From contig NZ_QMHP01000010.1 of assembly GCF_003313335.1 (NCBI RefSeq), forward strand, positions 1 to 64,000: DNA of 64,000 bases, read 5' to 3'. Numbering within the stretch: the first letter of the stretch is position 1; the number at the start of each line of letters is the position of its first letter. Source of the DNA: Pedobacter zeaxanthinifaciens. Lineage in GTDB: Bacteria; Bacteroidota; Bacteroidia; Sphingobacteriales; Sphingobacteriaceae. Both the position numbers and the translations under genes were made by a program. The notes beneath the pieces were generated by a model that saw nothing but the letters and a program-made list of their open reading frames with translations, did not search any database and had not been told where the DNA came from. Below are positions 44,315-52,970 of the stretch, in pieces.

Positions 44315-45403
44315 CTAAGACCCTGCCGCTTGAATTAATAATGCTACCGAGTTGGTGTTTTTAACACGTCCACCACTTCTTAAAGCGGTCGACATTACGT
44401 CTCCGTAGTAAGTTGGGTCGTCGGTGTTGTCAAACACTTTCACTTCGCCCATTGCGAATGCCAATCCATTTTTATGGTAGAACAAAGCAACTTCATTGTC
44501 GGCAGCAGCTCCAACAGCTCCCAAAGCTTTAATGGCGTTAGTAGTAACGGTTGCAACCGCTACGCTTGAGCGCTCAATGATTTTAAAGCCGTACAACTCG
44601 CCAACAATACCCTTTGTTTCGTCAACAGCTCTCGAAAAATCTCTTGATTGGGTTTCGCTCAAGCTATCAACTAATTGTTGGTACATATCAGAACTCAACA
44701 ATGCGTAACGCTCCGATTTTGGCACATTCAATTTGTTGAACTTCTTTTGCATCTTAGAAAAGTCCTTTGTTGTTACGGCTTTTCTATTTCCAGTTGCTGA
44801 CGGCGCCGAAGCTTCAATATCAGCACCCGTAGTATAAGCAATCATGTTGCTCGCAACGGTACCACAAACTTTAATCAACAAATCGTCGGCGCTGGTTTCG
44901 TTTACCGCTGCAACGTGTTCGCCGTATTCGTCGTCCATCTTATCATAACTCAACTCAATTTTATCAAGGTTATGAATATGCGTAGGGTCGGTTGAATACT
45001 CGTCTAACGTGTAGGTAATATCAGTATCGGTACGTCTTACTGCCGTTGCTGGAAATGTAGACCTATTTTTTACGGTTGTCGGTTTTGCTCCAGGAGTGGG
45101 AATGTGAACGACCCTGCCAGCTAAAACACTTTTCACATCACTAAACCAAGTTTTCAAGAAAGCATTATCTTTCCAAAAGCGCTTAATGATATAATCAACC
45201 CAAGCCTCTTTTTGAATACCAGCAACATGCACTCCTTGAACGCCACTACCCGAAAACGCAGCTATGGCAACTAAAGCCACTAAGCCGATACCGTTCGCCA
45301 CCGCTGGGCTAATTTCTGCCTTATCAGCCAACGCCGATGTGGCGGGCGATAATAAAAAGGCCATAGTAAACAGCCCAACAATTACACTTTTTAAATTTTT
45401 CAT
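44315..45403 (-). CDS. Major capsid protein with signal-like N-terminus
   Basis: The 362-residue protein has an N-terminal hydrophobic part with a signal-peptide look (about 1-26, ending ALA) and a second hydrophobic helix (about 36-55). From about residue 70 it follows a major-capsid pattern: DVKSVLAGRVVHIPTPG, TDTDITYTLDEYSTDPTHI, and LYGFKIIERSSVAVATV. It follows the protease/scaffold gene, as in Mu T. The N-terminal part may be removed on maturation. Confidence 0.75.
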   Translation of the reverse strand: MKNLKSVIVGLFTMAFLLSPATSALADKAEISPAVANGIGLVALVAIAAFSGSGVQGVHVAGIQKEAWVDYIIKRFWKDNAFLKTWFSDVKSVLAGRVVHIPTPGAKPTTVKNRSTFPATAVRRTDTDITYTLDEYSTDPTHIHNLDKIELSYDKMDDEYGEHVAAVNETSADDLLIKVCGTVASNMIAYTTGADIEASAPSATGNRKAVTTKDFSKMQKKFNKLNVPKSERYALLSSDMYQQLVDSLSETQSRDFSRAVDETKGIVGELYGFKIIERSSVAVATVTTNAIKALGAVGAAADNEVALFYHKNGLAFAMGEVKVFDNTDDPTYYGDVMSTALRSGGRVKNTNSVALLIQAAGS

Positions 45404-45462
45404 ACTTATTTTAACCTAAATTCTTACTCTGTTAATTTGCTTGTAAATCAGTAGCGCTAAGG

Positions 45463-46566
45463 CTATTTTTTAGCGTTGGGAAATTTTTCTGCGTACTTTC
45501 TTTCAGCATCGGGAGCGCTCAAAGTTTGAAGCTCCGTAAACCAGCCTTTTTCAAAAAGCTCGTCGTAAGATAATTTTACAAGCTCGGCCAAACGGTCTTT
45601 TTGGTTTTGCTCCAAACTAGCCGAAAGCTTCGTCTCAATGGTTTCGCTTGGTTTACGTTCGTCTAAGATTGCCTTTACAGCTTCCAAGCCTTTTTCTACA
45701 CCCTCGCCATGAGCCAACGCAATTGCGCTAAATGAATTTTTTTCTTTTTCGGTAATTACACGGGCTTCTACTTTGGCACTTAGGTAGGTGTTAACCGCCT
45801 CTTCTTTGGCTGCTTTTTCAGCCGCCGCAAGCCTTGTTTCAGCTTGTTTCGCTTTATCTTCCGCCGCTTCTTTATCACGGGTCAAGGTTTCAATTTGCGT
45901 TTTTTGGCTGGCCGCTAATTGCACTACTTCATCAATTTTCGCCTCGTATGCTTCGGGCGTGTCGGTTTCTTTCAAACCGAGGATTTGGGACGCCCTAGCG
46001 GCGCTTAATTCGATTTTTTTCATTTCGTTATCAATTAAAGGTTGTGTTAACAATGGGATTTGAGCGTTGAGCGTTTCCGAGGATAATTGTATTAGCTCGT
46101 GGTCTTCGTTGTATAGCGCTATCGCCAAAGCGTTAGTGTCGGCGCCTATATCAACCATGCTAATTTCTTCAAGCACCGATTTGATTAAGGTAGGTCGGGT
46201 TTGACCAAGGATTAACAAGCCCTCTTCTTCGCTCCACTCAACGGGAATTAATCCAGCCGACGCCATGCGTAAGGTGCCGTTTTCAAACTTGTTATAAATT
46301 GACTTGGCAAAGTCGTCGGTATCATCAAAAACAGGTTGCCCCGTAATACATAAACCTACGCCCGCAATCTCTTCAACTTTAAGCTCAATAACGTTACCGA
46401 TTGGCAACCAAGCCTTGCCCTTTTCGCCAAATGCTCGGTTGTGCATCCATAACATTAAAGGGTTAGTGTTGTAGTAGGATAAATCCACACCCAGCACTAA
46501 GGTTCTAAAGCCGTAGCGGTTTACTTTCTCACTTAATACAATTACTCTTTTGCTTGCTCTTAACAT
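45463..46566 (-). CDS. Prohead protease fused to scaffold
   Basis: Start chosen at MLRASKRVIVLSEKVNRYG; an upstream Met would add 17 residues, overlapping the divergent promoter. Residues about 20-170 resemble HK97/U35 prohead proteases with LMLWMHNR (catalytic His region) and GTLRMASAGLIPVEW (Ser region), ending EISMVDIGADTNALA. From about 200 on is a long acidic/alanine coiled coil (KEAAEDKAKQAETRLAAAEKA), as in scaffold proteins. It combines protease and scaffold functions, like Mu I/Z. Confidence 0.75.
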   Translation of the reverse strand: MLRASKRVIVLSEKVNRYGFRTLVLGVDLSYYNTNPLMLWMHNRAFGEKGKAWLPIGNVIELKVEEIAGVGLCITGQPVFDDTDDFAKSIYNKFENGTLRMASAGLIPVEWSEEEGLLILGQTRPTLIKSVLEEISMVDIGADTNALAIALYNEDHELIQLSSETLNAQIPLLTQPLIDNEMKKIELSAARASQILGLKETDTPEAYEAKIDEVVQLAASQKTQIETLTRDKEAAEDKAKQAETRLAAAEKAAKEEAVNTYLSAKVEARVITEKEKNSFSAIALAHGEGVEKGLEAVKAILDERKPSETIETKLSASLEQNQKDRLAELVKLSYDELFEKGWFTELQTLSAPDAERKYAEKFPNAKK

Positions 46567-46591
46567 CCCAATTCTTTTGTCGAATGAGCAG

Positions 46592-46599
46592 CAAACGTA
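46592..46599 (-). promoter_or_regulatory. Candidate -7 box of the protease/capsid transcript
   Basis: TACGTTTG on the minus strand matches TAnnTTTG and lies 26 bases before the ATG at 46566, in the divergent gap with the terminase operon. No TTTG at 19-21 bases upstream is clear. Confidence 0.4.
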
Positions 46600-46731
46600 C
46601 AGGCTAAAAACAAGCAAAAAAAATCAGCTTTTTATATCTAAAATCCTGCTTCACAGTATCTATAACGCTATTGCATAGATATAAAAACCCAATTTTTTAC
46701 CCCTATATATAGTGTGCATTTTTGGTCAGTT

Positions 46732-47205
46732 ATGGCAAAAGAACAGGCAAAAGAAAGGGCTTCAAAAGCCGAAATGGAACGCAAAAAAGAACATGCAAAA
46801 ATTTTGTATGTAAAGGATGGCATCGGCACTCAAAAAGAGCTTGCCGACCGTGTGGGCGTTAGCGAAAAAACAATAGGGAAATGGATAGTTGACGGTGAAT
46901 GGGAAAAGCTAAAGAAAAACGTCGTATTAACGCGTCAAGAGCAACTCTTACACCTCATGGACGAGCTGGCGGAATTAAACGCATCCATTAGACTAAAGCC
47001 CGAGGGTATTCGATTTGCCGATAGCAAGCTTGGCGACGTTCGTCGAAAGCTGATAAAAGATATTAAGGATATGGAAACAAAGGCTTCTATACCCGAGATT
47101 ATCCACGCCTTAACCTTGCTTTTAGACTTTGTGCGCAAAGGAAACTTGGAGCAAGCAAAAGACCTCGCCAAAATAGTTGACGCTTTTATTAAATCCCTTT
47201 TATAG
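46732..47205 (+). CDS. Terminase small subunit-like protein with HTH
   Basis: Start chosen at MAKEQAKERASK. The 157-residue protein has an N-terminal basic coil, an HTH (TQKELADRVGVSEKTIGKWIVDGEWEKL, quoted as KELADRVGVSEKTIGKW), then helices for oligomerisation. It precedes the large terminase gene by one base, fitting the small subunit that recognises packaging sites (compare Mu gp27). It begins the plus-strand head operon. Confidence 0.72.
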   Translation: MAKEQAKERASKAEMERKKEHAKILYVKDGIGTQKELADRVGVSEKTIGKWIVDGEWEKLKKNVVLTRQEQLLHLMDELAELNASIRLKPEGIRFADSKLGDVRRKLIKDIKDMETKASIPEIIHALTLLLDFVRKGNLEQAKDLAKIVDAFIKSLL

Positions 47206-47206
47206 T

Positions 47207-48724
47207 ATGGCAACAAAAGCAGAAATTAACAGCGCCGTAAAGTATTGGGACGACTACAAAAGAGGCTTAGAACGTAGTACCGTTATTGACCTTAACGAGA
47301 GCGACATTGAACGACTGGCACGTATTAGCAGACTTGAGAGCAACGACGAAGAGTGGTTCGCTTACTACTTTCCAAACTACTATTCGTCAAAACCTATGCT
47401 ATTTCATACCCGAAGCTCAAAGCGGGTAATGAACAATCCCGAGTGGTACGAGGTTCGGGCTTGGAGCCGTGAGCTTGCCAAATCAGCCCGCACCATGATG
47501 GAAATTATAAAGCTGGCGCTTACCAAAAAAAAGCGTTCTGTTTTGTTCATATCCAACAGCGAAACAGCCGCAATACGTTTATTAAAGCCTTACAAAATCA
47601 ACTTTGAAAGTAACCAGCGTATAATTAACGATTATGGCGTACAACAAACACTTGGTTCTTGGACGGAGGGCGAATTTACAATTAAGGCGGGCTGTAGCTT
47701 TTTGGCGGTTGGCGCTGGCCAAACACCCCGTGGCGCCCGTAATGAAGAGGTGCGTCCCGATGTGGTGCTAATGGACGACTACGACACCGACGAAGAGTGC
47801 CGAAACCCCGACACCATCAAAAAGAAATGGGATTGGTTCGAGCAAGCGGTGTACGCTACCCGTTCCATTTCAAACCCTATGTTGATTATTTTTTGCGGCA
47901 ACATCATTGCCGAACATTGCTGTATCAAAAAGGCTATAGAGAAAGCCGACGCCTACGACATTATCAATATTCGGGATAAAAACGGGGTAAGCTCTTGGCC
48001 TACGAAAAACACCGAGGAAATGATTGACCGTGTGCTTTCAAAAATTAGCCACGCATCAGCTCAAAAAGAGTATTTCAATAATCCTTTAACTGAGGGCAAG
48101 GTATTTAAAGAGTTAAACTATAAGCGCATGCAGCCGCTTAGGGAATACAAAAAACTCTTAGCATATACCGACCCGAGTTACAAGAAAAGTGGCGACACTA
48201 AAGCAACTGCTTTGCTAGGAAAGTACAAAGACGAATACCACGTATTAAGAATGTTTTGCGGCAAAGTTTCCGTTAGCGAAATGTTAGAGTGGAACTATGA
48301 AATACACCGTTGGGTTGGTGGCAGGGTACCCGTTGAATATTGGATTGAATGGCCGTGGATTGACGAAATGTTTAAGCTTGAACTAGCAGCAGCAAACAAA
48401 CGTCACGGGATCATAATTAACCCAAGACCAGACGACCGCAAAAAGCCTTTCAAATACGACCGTATAGAGCAAACGCTTGAGCCATTAAACCGAAACGAAA
48501 AAGGCATCCCGCCAAGGCTTTGGTTTAACGAGCAAGAAAAAGATAATCCGTACATGAAAACAGCGGAAGAGCAATTTTTACTAATCAGCCCCAACAGCCG
48601 AGCGCACGACGATGCGCCCGACGCCGTCGAGGGTGGTGTTTGGCGTATCAACCACATGCTAATTAATAATATGGCATCAGTACAAGCCATAAGTACACAA
48701 AGAAACGGAAGCAAAAGATTTTAA
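47207..48724 (+). CDS. Terminase large subunit (Mu gp28-like)
   Basis: Start chosen at MATKAEINSAVKYW. The 505-residue protein has an ATPase part with RELAKSARTM (deviant Walker A), RSVLFISNSETAA and the Walker B VVLMDDYDTDEEC, and a C-terminal nuclease domain beginning AYTDPSYKKSGDT, with SPNSRAHDDAPDAVEG near the end, typical of the RNase H-like nuclease. It powers DNA packaging into the prohead. Confidence 0.9.
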   Translation: MATKAEINSAVKYWDDYKRGLERSTVIDLNESDIERLARISRLESNDEEWFAYYFPNYYSSKPMLFHTRSSKRVMNNPEWYEVRAWSRELAKSARTMMEIIKLALTKKKRSVLFISNSETAAIRLLKPYKINFESNQRIINDYGVQQTLGSWTEGEFTIKAGCSFLAVGAGQTPRGARNEEVRPDVVLMDDYDTDEECRNPDTIKKKWDWFEQAVYATRSISNPMLIIFCGNIIAEHCCIKKAIEKADAYDIINIRDKNGVSSWPTKNTEEMIDRVLSKISHASAQKEYFNNPLTEGKVFKELNYKRMQPLREYKKLLAYTDPSYKKSGDTKATALLGKYKDEYHVLRMFCGKVSVSEMLEWNYEIHRWVGGRVPVEYWIEWPWIDEMFKLELAAANKRHGIIINPRPDDRKKPFKYDRIEQTLEPLNRNEKGIPPRLWFNEQEKDNPYMKTAEEQFLLISPNSRAHDDAPDAVEGGVWRINHMLINNMASVQAISTQRNGSKRF

Positions 48725-48727
48725 GCT

Positions 48728-49207
48728 ATGGCATTTATTACAAAAAAAGAATTTGAAACACACGTGTTTCCCGAGATTATCAATGCAATATCTCGTAACG
48801 ACCAAAGCAAACTAAAAATGGCAATTGAAGCCGCCATTACACAAGTAAGCGGGTATCTATCACGCTATAAAATTAATGAGATATTGGCGACACCGCCGCC
48901 CGTTTATACAGATGTAACCGACGAGGACGACGAAGAGATTGACGAAGAGCTTTCAATTATTTTAGACCCTTACGCAAGTTTAAGAACTTGGGTTAAGGAC
49001 GTTACTAAATGGCACTTCATAAATCTAGTTAACCCCAACATTGATTTAGCCCTTAGCCGTTCCCGCTATGAGGACGCTATTAGCGAACTCCAAAAAATAC
49101 AAGCGGGCAAAGTAGCGCCTAACGGCTGGCCACTGGCCGAGCAACCGCAAGGCGCAACGGGTCAATTTCATGTTATTTCAAGCACTAAACGTCAAAACCA
49201 TTTTTAA
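48728..49207 (+). CDS. Phage head-tail connector protein (gp36-like, DUF1320)
   Basis: The 159-residue protein has an N-terminal helical region (FVFPEIINAISRNDQSKLKMAIEAAITQVSGYLSRY quoted as AIEAAITQVSGYLSRYKI) and LRTWVKDVTKWHFINL. These fit DUF1320, the Mu gp36 family, part of the neck or head completion. It lies three bases after the terminase. Confidence 0.75.
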   Translation: MAFITKKEFETHVFPEIINAISRNDQSKLKMAIEAAITQVSGYLSRYKINEILATPPPVYTDVTDEDDEEIDEELSIILDPYASLRTWVKDVTKWHFINLVNPNIDLALSRSRYEDAISELQKIQAGKVAPNGWPLAEQPQGATGQFHVISSTKRQNHF

Positions 49208-49209
49208 CA

Positions 49210-50541
49210 ATGAAAAAGCAAGCGAACATCAAAAGAGAAAAAGAGCAAAAGCTCATTGTTAACACCATTGAGGTGCGACCGTTTAACAGGGAAAGCGCCG
49301 ACTTAGGAAAATGGCGAAATGCTACCAAATCAGCCGAGGCAAGACACCCACGTCGTAGTTTATTGTATGACCTTTACCACGACATAAGCACAACCGACGC
49401 TCACATTATTAGTGTGTGGGGCAAACGTGTTGATGCTATTACTTTAGCTGATTGGACGTTTACCGACAAAGAGGGCAATACAGTTGACGAAGTTAACGAG
49501 CTAATCGACTGCATAGGCTTTGAAAAGCTGTTAAAGCACATCATTGATAGTAAAGCATGGGGTTACTCAATGGTAGAATGTACTTTCTTTGAAAATGCCA
49601 ACGGGCAAAAGGAAGTAAAAAGCTACTTGGTACCTCGTAAGCACATGCGTCCCGAAATAGGCCATGTTGCTAATAACGAGTACGACGAAACGGGTACCGA
49701 TATTCGAGAGGGTATTTACGCCAAAACAGTTTTGGAAGCTGGCGACGCTACCGACTTGGGGCTTTTCCTTTCAGCGGCTATGTATGCCATTTTAAAGCGT
49801 GGCAACGTTTCAGATTGGGCGGAATTTATCGAAATATTCGGGCGTGGAATTGTAGACGCTACTTGGGACGGTTTCGACGAAGACCAGCGCAACAAGTTAT
49901 CAGAAGCCATAAAGCAAATGGGTGGCGGCGGCGTAATTATCAGACCCGAGGGAACCAACCTTGATATTAAAAACAATACAGGTAGTGCCAACGGTCAATT
50001 GCAAGGCAGTTTCCACGATACAATGAATAAGGAAATATCTAAAGCCTTATTAGGTAGTACCGAAACCACGGAAGCAAGCAAAAGCTCGGGTTATGCGCAA
50101 AGCGAAACCCACAAAGAGCAAGACGACGACAAAAAGGAAACCGACATTAATTTTGTACGCCGTACGTTAAACTCTTGTTTTATCCCAATTTTACAAGCTG
50201 CTGGCTTTAATACCAAAGGCGGCACGTTTGTACTGAAAAGCAAAAACCACCTTACCAAAAAAGAGCGTTTCGAGATAGCTAAAACAATGGTTAAGGAATT
50301 GAGCATTCCCGTAAGCGACGACTTTTTTTATGAAAATTTTGAAATAGAAAAGCCCGAAGACTACGAAAAGTTAAAAAACGAGCTTACAGAGGCTAAAAAG
50401 GCAACTTTAGAGCAAATGCAAGAAAACAAAAACGCAGATACCCCCCCAGCTTCGGACAAGAAAAACAAACAAAAGCTCCATTTCTTCACAGACGACGAAG
50501 ACCTAAAGCTATGGGATAGGATTAAAAGTTTTTTCGCATAA
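49210..50541 (+). CDS. Portal protein (Mu gp29-like, DUF935)
   Basis: The 443-residue protein matches DUF935 portals with DLYHDISTTDAHIISVWGKR, AWGYSMVECTFF, LVPRKHMRPE and ALLGSTETTEASKSSGYAQSETHKEQ (quoted as SGYAQSETHKEQ). It forms the dodecameric vertex for DNA passage. The last codons AGT TTT TTC GCA TAA carry the -1 slippery site T TTT TTC and are followed by a hairpin. A frameshift would join residue 442 to the F-like protein. Confidence 0.9.
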   Translation: MKKQANIKREKEQKLIVNTIEVRPFNRESADLGKWRNATKSAEARHPRRSLLYDLYHDISTTDAHIISVWGKRVDAITLADWTFTDKEGNTVDEVNELIDCIGFEKLLKHIIDSKAWGYSMVECTFFENANGQKEVKSYLVPRKHMRPEIGHVANNEYDETGTDIREGIYAKTVLEAGDATDLGLFLSAAMYAILKRGNVSDWAEFIEIFGRGIVDATWDGFDEDQRNKLSEAIKQMGGGGVIIRPEGTNLDIKNNTGSANGQLQGSFHDTMNKEISKALLGSTETTEASKSSGYAQSETHKEQDDDKKETDINFVRRTLNSCFIPILQAAGFNTKGGTFVLKSKNHLTKKERFEIAKTMVKELSIPVSDDFFYENFEIEKPEDYEKLKNELTEAKKATLEQMQENKNADTPPASDKKNKQKLHFFTDDEDLKLWDRIKSFFA

Positions 50542-50559
50542 GCCCCGAAATATCGGGGC
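50529..50559 (+). promoter_or_regulatory. Probable -1 frameshift signal: portal to F-like protein
   Basis: The heptamer T TTT TTC (50529-50535) is in the portal frame, followed by six bases (GCATAA, containing the portal stop) and a perfect hairpin GCCCCGA-AATA-TCGGGGC (50542-50559). Spacing and shape match standard -1 frameshift signals. Confidence 0.7.
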
Positions 50560-51812
50560 ATGATTTACTAAACCTTTACGACGGTTGTTGCACTCATGCC
50601 ATTACTTTAGCGGCTAATGATAGTAATTACGATAAGATATTAGAAGACCTTTTAAAACGTATTTACGACGGTAAAATTGGCGCTAACGAAATAGATTATA
50701 ATTACTACAATTACATTAGTGCGGTTTTATCAACGGCGCTCACTAAGGTAATAGGTACGGCAATGTACCCAACAACCGATTATCGTAATACGTTAAAAGC
50801 CTACTTTCAGCAAAACATTTATCAGTTTTCGGGCGCTAAGAGCTTGGCAACCTTAAAAACTTACAATAAGCTTTTGTTAGACGAAAACGGCGAGTTGAGA
50901 AGCTGGGAGCAATTCAAATCTAAGGTTGCGGATATTGACCCAATTTTAAACGTACACCATTTAAACGTTGAGCGTAACGACGCTATTGCCGCCGTACAAA
51001 TGGCGGACAAGTGGCAAGGGCTTAAACAATTTGCCATGCTGGAATATAGCACCGTTGGCGACGATAGAGTTAGACCAAGCCACGCCGTTTTAGATAAGCT
51101 CATTATTAAAACCAACGACCCGCTTTTAGACAAAATCTACCCGCCTAAAGACCACGGTTGCCGATGTAACATGATACCAGCACCAAGCGGCGCAACTCCT
51201 ACTGATAGAAGCTTAGTTAAAACCTATGCCGACGAATTGGAAACAAAACCATATTTCAAGGGCAACGTTGGTAAAAAAATGGTGGTTTACGACGAAGAGC
51301 ATCCGTATTATAGCTACCTAAGCAAAAAATCGGAGTTACAGGCCGAGCGCAATTATGGCATGCGAAGCGTAAAACAAATTTACGATCTAAGCCACTTGCC
51401 CGACGCCGAACATTTCGACAACTTGGACGATGCGCACCAATGGTGGACTAATGCAGCGGGCGGCGATAAAAAAGGCGGGTTTGAGGTCTTGGGATTTAAT
51501 GGCGTCAATATCAAATTTGACTACAACTTTAAAGTGCATGTATTTGAAGACAATAAAGACAACCGTTGGAGCTACATACACAATTTGGTTAAAGTGGTAC
51601 AACAGCCCGACGAGATTTGGAGCATAAGAAACAGCAACAATGTAATCGAACACCGATACATTAAATATTTCGACGATTATCCGATGATTGTAGGCGCCAA
51701 CGATTTGAGAGCTTTCTCTCTATTTCAGACTAAGACGGGTAATAGGATTAACGTTGAGGGCCTGAGAAAGAGTAGACAAGGGGTACTCCTATATAAAAAC
51801 GAAAACCGCTAA
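50535..51812 (+). CDS. F-like minor head/head morphogenesis protein (Mu gp30, SPP1 gp7 family)
   Basis: The frame is open from before 50535, and the first ATG (50763) lies inside a region that should be the conserved N-terminus: LYDGCCTHAITLAAN, DLLKRIYDGKIGAN, ALTKVIGTAMYPTTDYR. No ATG, GTG or TTG occurs in frame between the portal stop and 50763. The C-terminal part has VRPSHAVLDKLIIKTNDPLLDKIYPPKDHGCRCNMIP (quoted as RPSHAVLDKL and PPKDHGCRCNMIP), the phage head morphogenesis signature. A -1 frameshift from the portal gives an approx. 867-residue fusion. The final part is an extra domain (residues about 220 onward) with a barnase-EndoU-ColicinE5/RelE-like look (SIRNSNNVIEHRYIKYF), a nuclease-toxin fold sometimes fused to F proteins. 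Confidence 0.75.
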   Translation, partial: RISPEISGHDLLNLYDGCCTHAITLAANDSNYDKILEDLLKRIYDGKIGANEIDYNYYNYISAVLSTALTKVIGTAMYPTTDYRNTLKAYFQQNIYQFSGAKSLATLKTYNKLLLDENGELRSWEQFKSKVADIDPILNVHHLNVERNDAIAAVQMADKWQGLKQFAMLEYSTVGDDRVRPSHAVLDKLIIKTNDPLLDKIYPPKDHGCRCNMIPAPSGATPTDRSLVKTYADELETKPYFKGNVGKKMVVYDEEHPYYSYLSKKSELQAERNYGMRSVKQIYDLSHLPDAEHFDNLDDAHQWWTNAAGGDKKGGFEVLGFNGVNIKFDYNFKVHVFEDNKDNRWSYIHNLVKVVQQPDEIWSIRNSNNVIEHRYIKYFDDYPMIVGANDLRAFSLFQTKTGNRINVEGLRKSRQGVLLYKNENR

Positions 51813-51861
51813 CCTTCTTTAAACAATAACTTACAAATAAGCTATTTTAAAGCTGTTAGCG
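51806..51861 (+). terminator. Weak terminator-like hairpin after the F-like gene
   Basis: CCGCTAAC (51806-51813) and GTTAGCGG (51854-51861) pair across a 40-base loop and are followed by CTTTCTTTA. The left arm overlaps the stop codon region. Confidence 0.4.
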
Positions 51862-51887
51862 GCTTTCTTTATACAAAGATAGTAAAA

Positions 51888-52433
51888 ATGTTTAATAGAA
51901 ACATACAAAGGCAATTAAGCACCTATTTAACAGACAGGGCGCAAGGTATGATTATCAATAAAACTTTGCGTTTTGTTGATGGCAACTTTAGGGCGCAAGG
52001 CTGGCAAGATAGCAGCTTTAAAAAGTGGCGAGGCATTGAACGCAAGGGCACTATCTTGGTTAAAACTGGCGCTTTGCGTAGAAGTTGGAATTATCAATAT
52101 GCTACGGGCGGCGGCGTTAGGTTTTACAATAACGTGCCATACGCCAAAGCGCACAACGAGGGCTTTACAGGTACCGTACAAGTAAAGGCGCATACCCGTA
52201 ATAAATACGGCAAATCTCAAGTGTTTAGCTTAACAGATTTTAACCGTAACGGCACCCGAAAAGTGCGCACCGTAACCAATAAAGTAGGCAGCAACCAAGT
52301 AAAGGCACACACCCGCCGAGTGCATATCGTACAAAGGCAATTTGCGCCTTATGCTGGCCACGAAAGCCAAACACTAAACAATAGTATCATTAGAGAGCTT
52401 AACCGAGAAATCAACATAATTTTAAGACAATGA
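51888..52433 (+). CDS. Phage virion morphogenesis protein (Mu gpG-like)
   Basis: The 181-residue protein has the tail completion/gpG signature: FRAQGWQDSSFKKW, VKTGALRRSW and VPYAKAHNEG, with the C-terminal RRVHIVQRQFAPYAGHES. Such proteins act at head-tail joining. It overlaps the next gene by four bases. Confidence 0.82.
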   Translation: MFNRNIQRQLSTYLTDRAQGMIINKTLRFVDGNFRAQGWQDSSFKKWRGIERKGTILVKTGALRRSWNYQYATGGGVRFYNNVPYAKAHNEGFTGTVQVKAHTRNKYGKSQVFSLTDFNRNGTRKVRTVTNKVGSNQVKAHTRRVHIVQRQFAPYAGHESQTLNNSIIRELNREINIILRQ

Positions 52434-52933
52434 ACAGCATTTTAGCAAACATCTTTTTAACGGTTCAAAATCGGCTAAAAACAGAAGTGCCAGCACTTAA
52501 ATGGATAGATGGCGACTACGGCCAATTAGAGTTTTACGAGAACCGACCAAACGTTGATTTTCCATGCGTTTTGATTGATATTGACGACGGTACGTTTAGC
52601 AACAACGGCGAGTTTTCACAGCTGGGCGAATGCGTGTTGATTATCCGTTTGGGCTTGCCGTCATATTCGCAAACCAACGCATTAACGCCGCAACCTGTTA
52701 TCGAATTAGCTTTAGAGTATTACAACCTTGAGCATGCAGTTAATAAAGCCTTACACGGCTTTCAATCGCAGTACTTTAGTACGCTGTCAAGAGTTAAGGC
52801 AGATAAGGAAAAGCGAAACGATAATTTAAGGGTAAGGACAATGCGATATACTTTCACTTACGCCGACAATACGGCAATGCCTGTTTATACAGCTCCCGAA
52901 ACGGGGATTGATGCCGAAATTACAACAGAATGA
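52430..52933 (+). CDS. Putative tail terminator protein (gp37-like)
   Basis: The 167-residue protein is a small alpha/beta protein with LKWIDGDYGQLEFYENRPNVDFPCVLIDI (quoted as DYGQLEFYENRPNVDFPC) and a C-terminal beta strand, and it follows the gpG-like gene. Position and size fit the tail terminator group, but no diagnostic motif was found. It is the last gene of the plus-strand head operon, ending at a terminator. Confidence 0.62.
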   Translation: MNSILANIFLTVQNRLKTEVPALKWIDGDYGQLEFYENRPNVDFPCVLIDIDDGTFSNNGEFSQLGECVLIIRLGLPSYSQTNALTPQPVIELALEYYNLEHAVNKALHGFQSQYFSTLSRVKADKEKRNDNLRVRTMRYTFTYADNTAMPVYTAPETGIDAEITTE

Positions 52934-52935
52934 AA

Positions 52936-52956
52936 AAGGGGTGTTAAACACCCCTT
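52936..52956 (+). terminator. Terminator of the head operon
   Basis: Stem AAGGGGTGTT/AACACCCCTT with a one-base spacer lies three bases after the stop. It is A-rich before and lacks a long T-run after, so it may act for both convergent transcripts. Confidence 0.7.
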
Positions 52957-52970
52957 AAACAAACCTAAAA

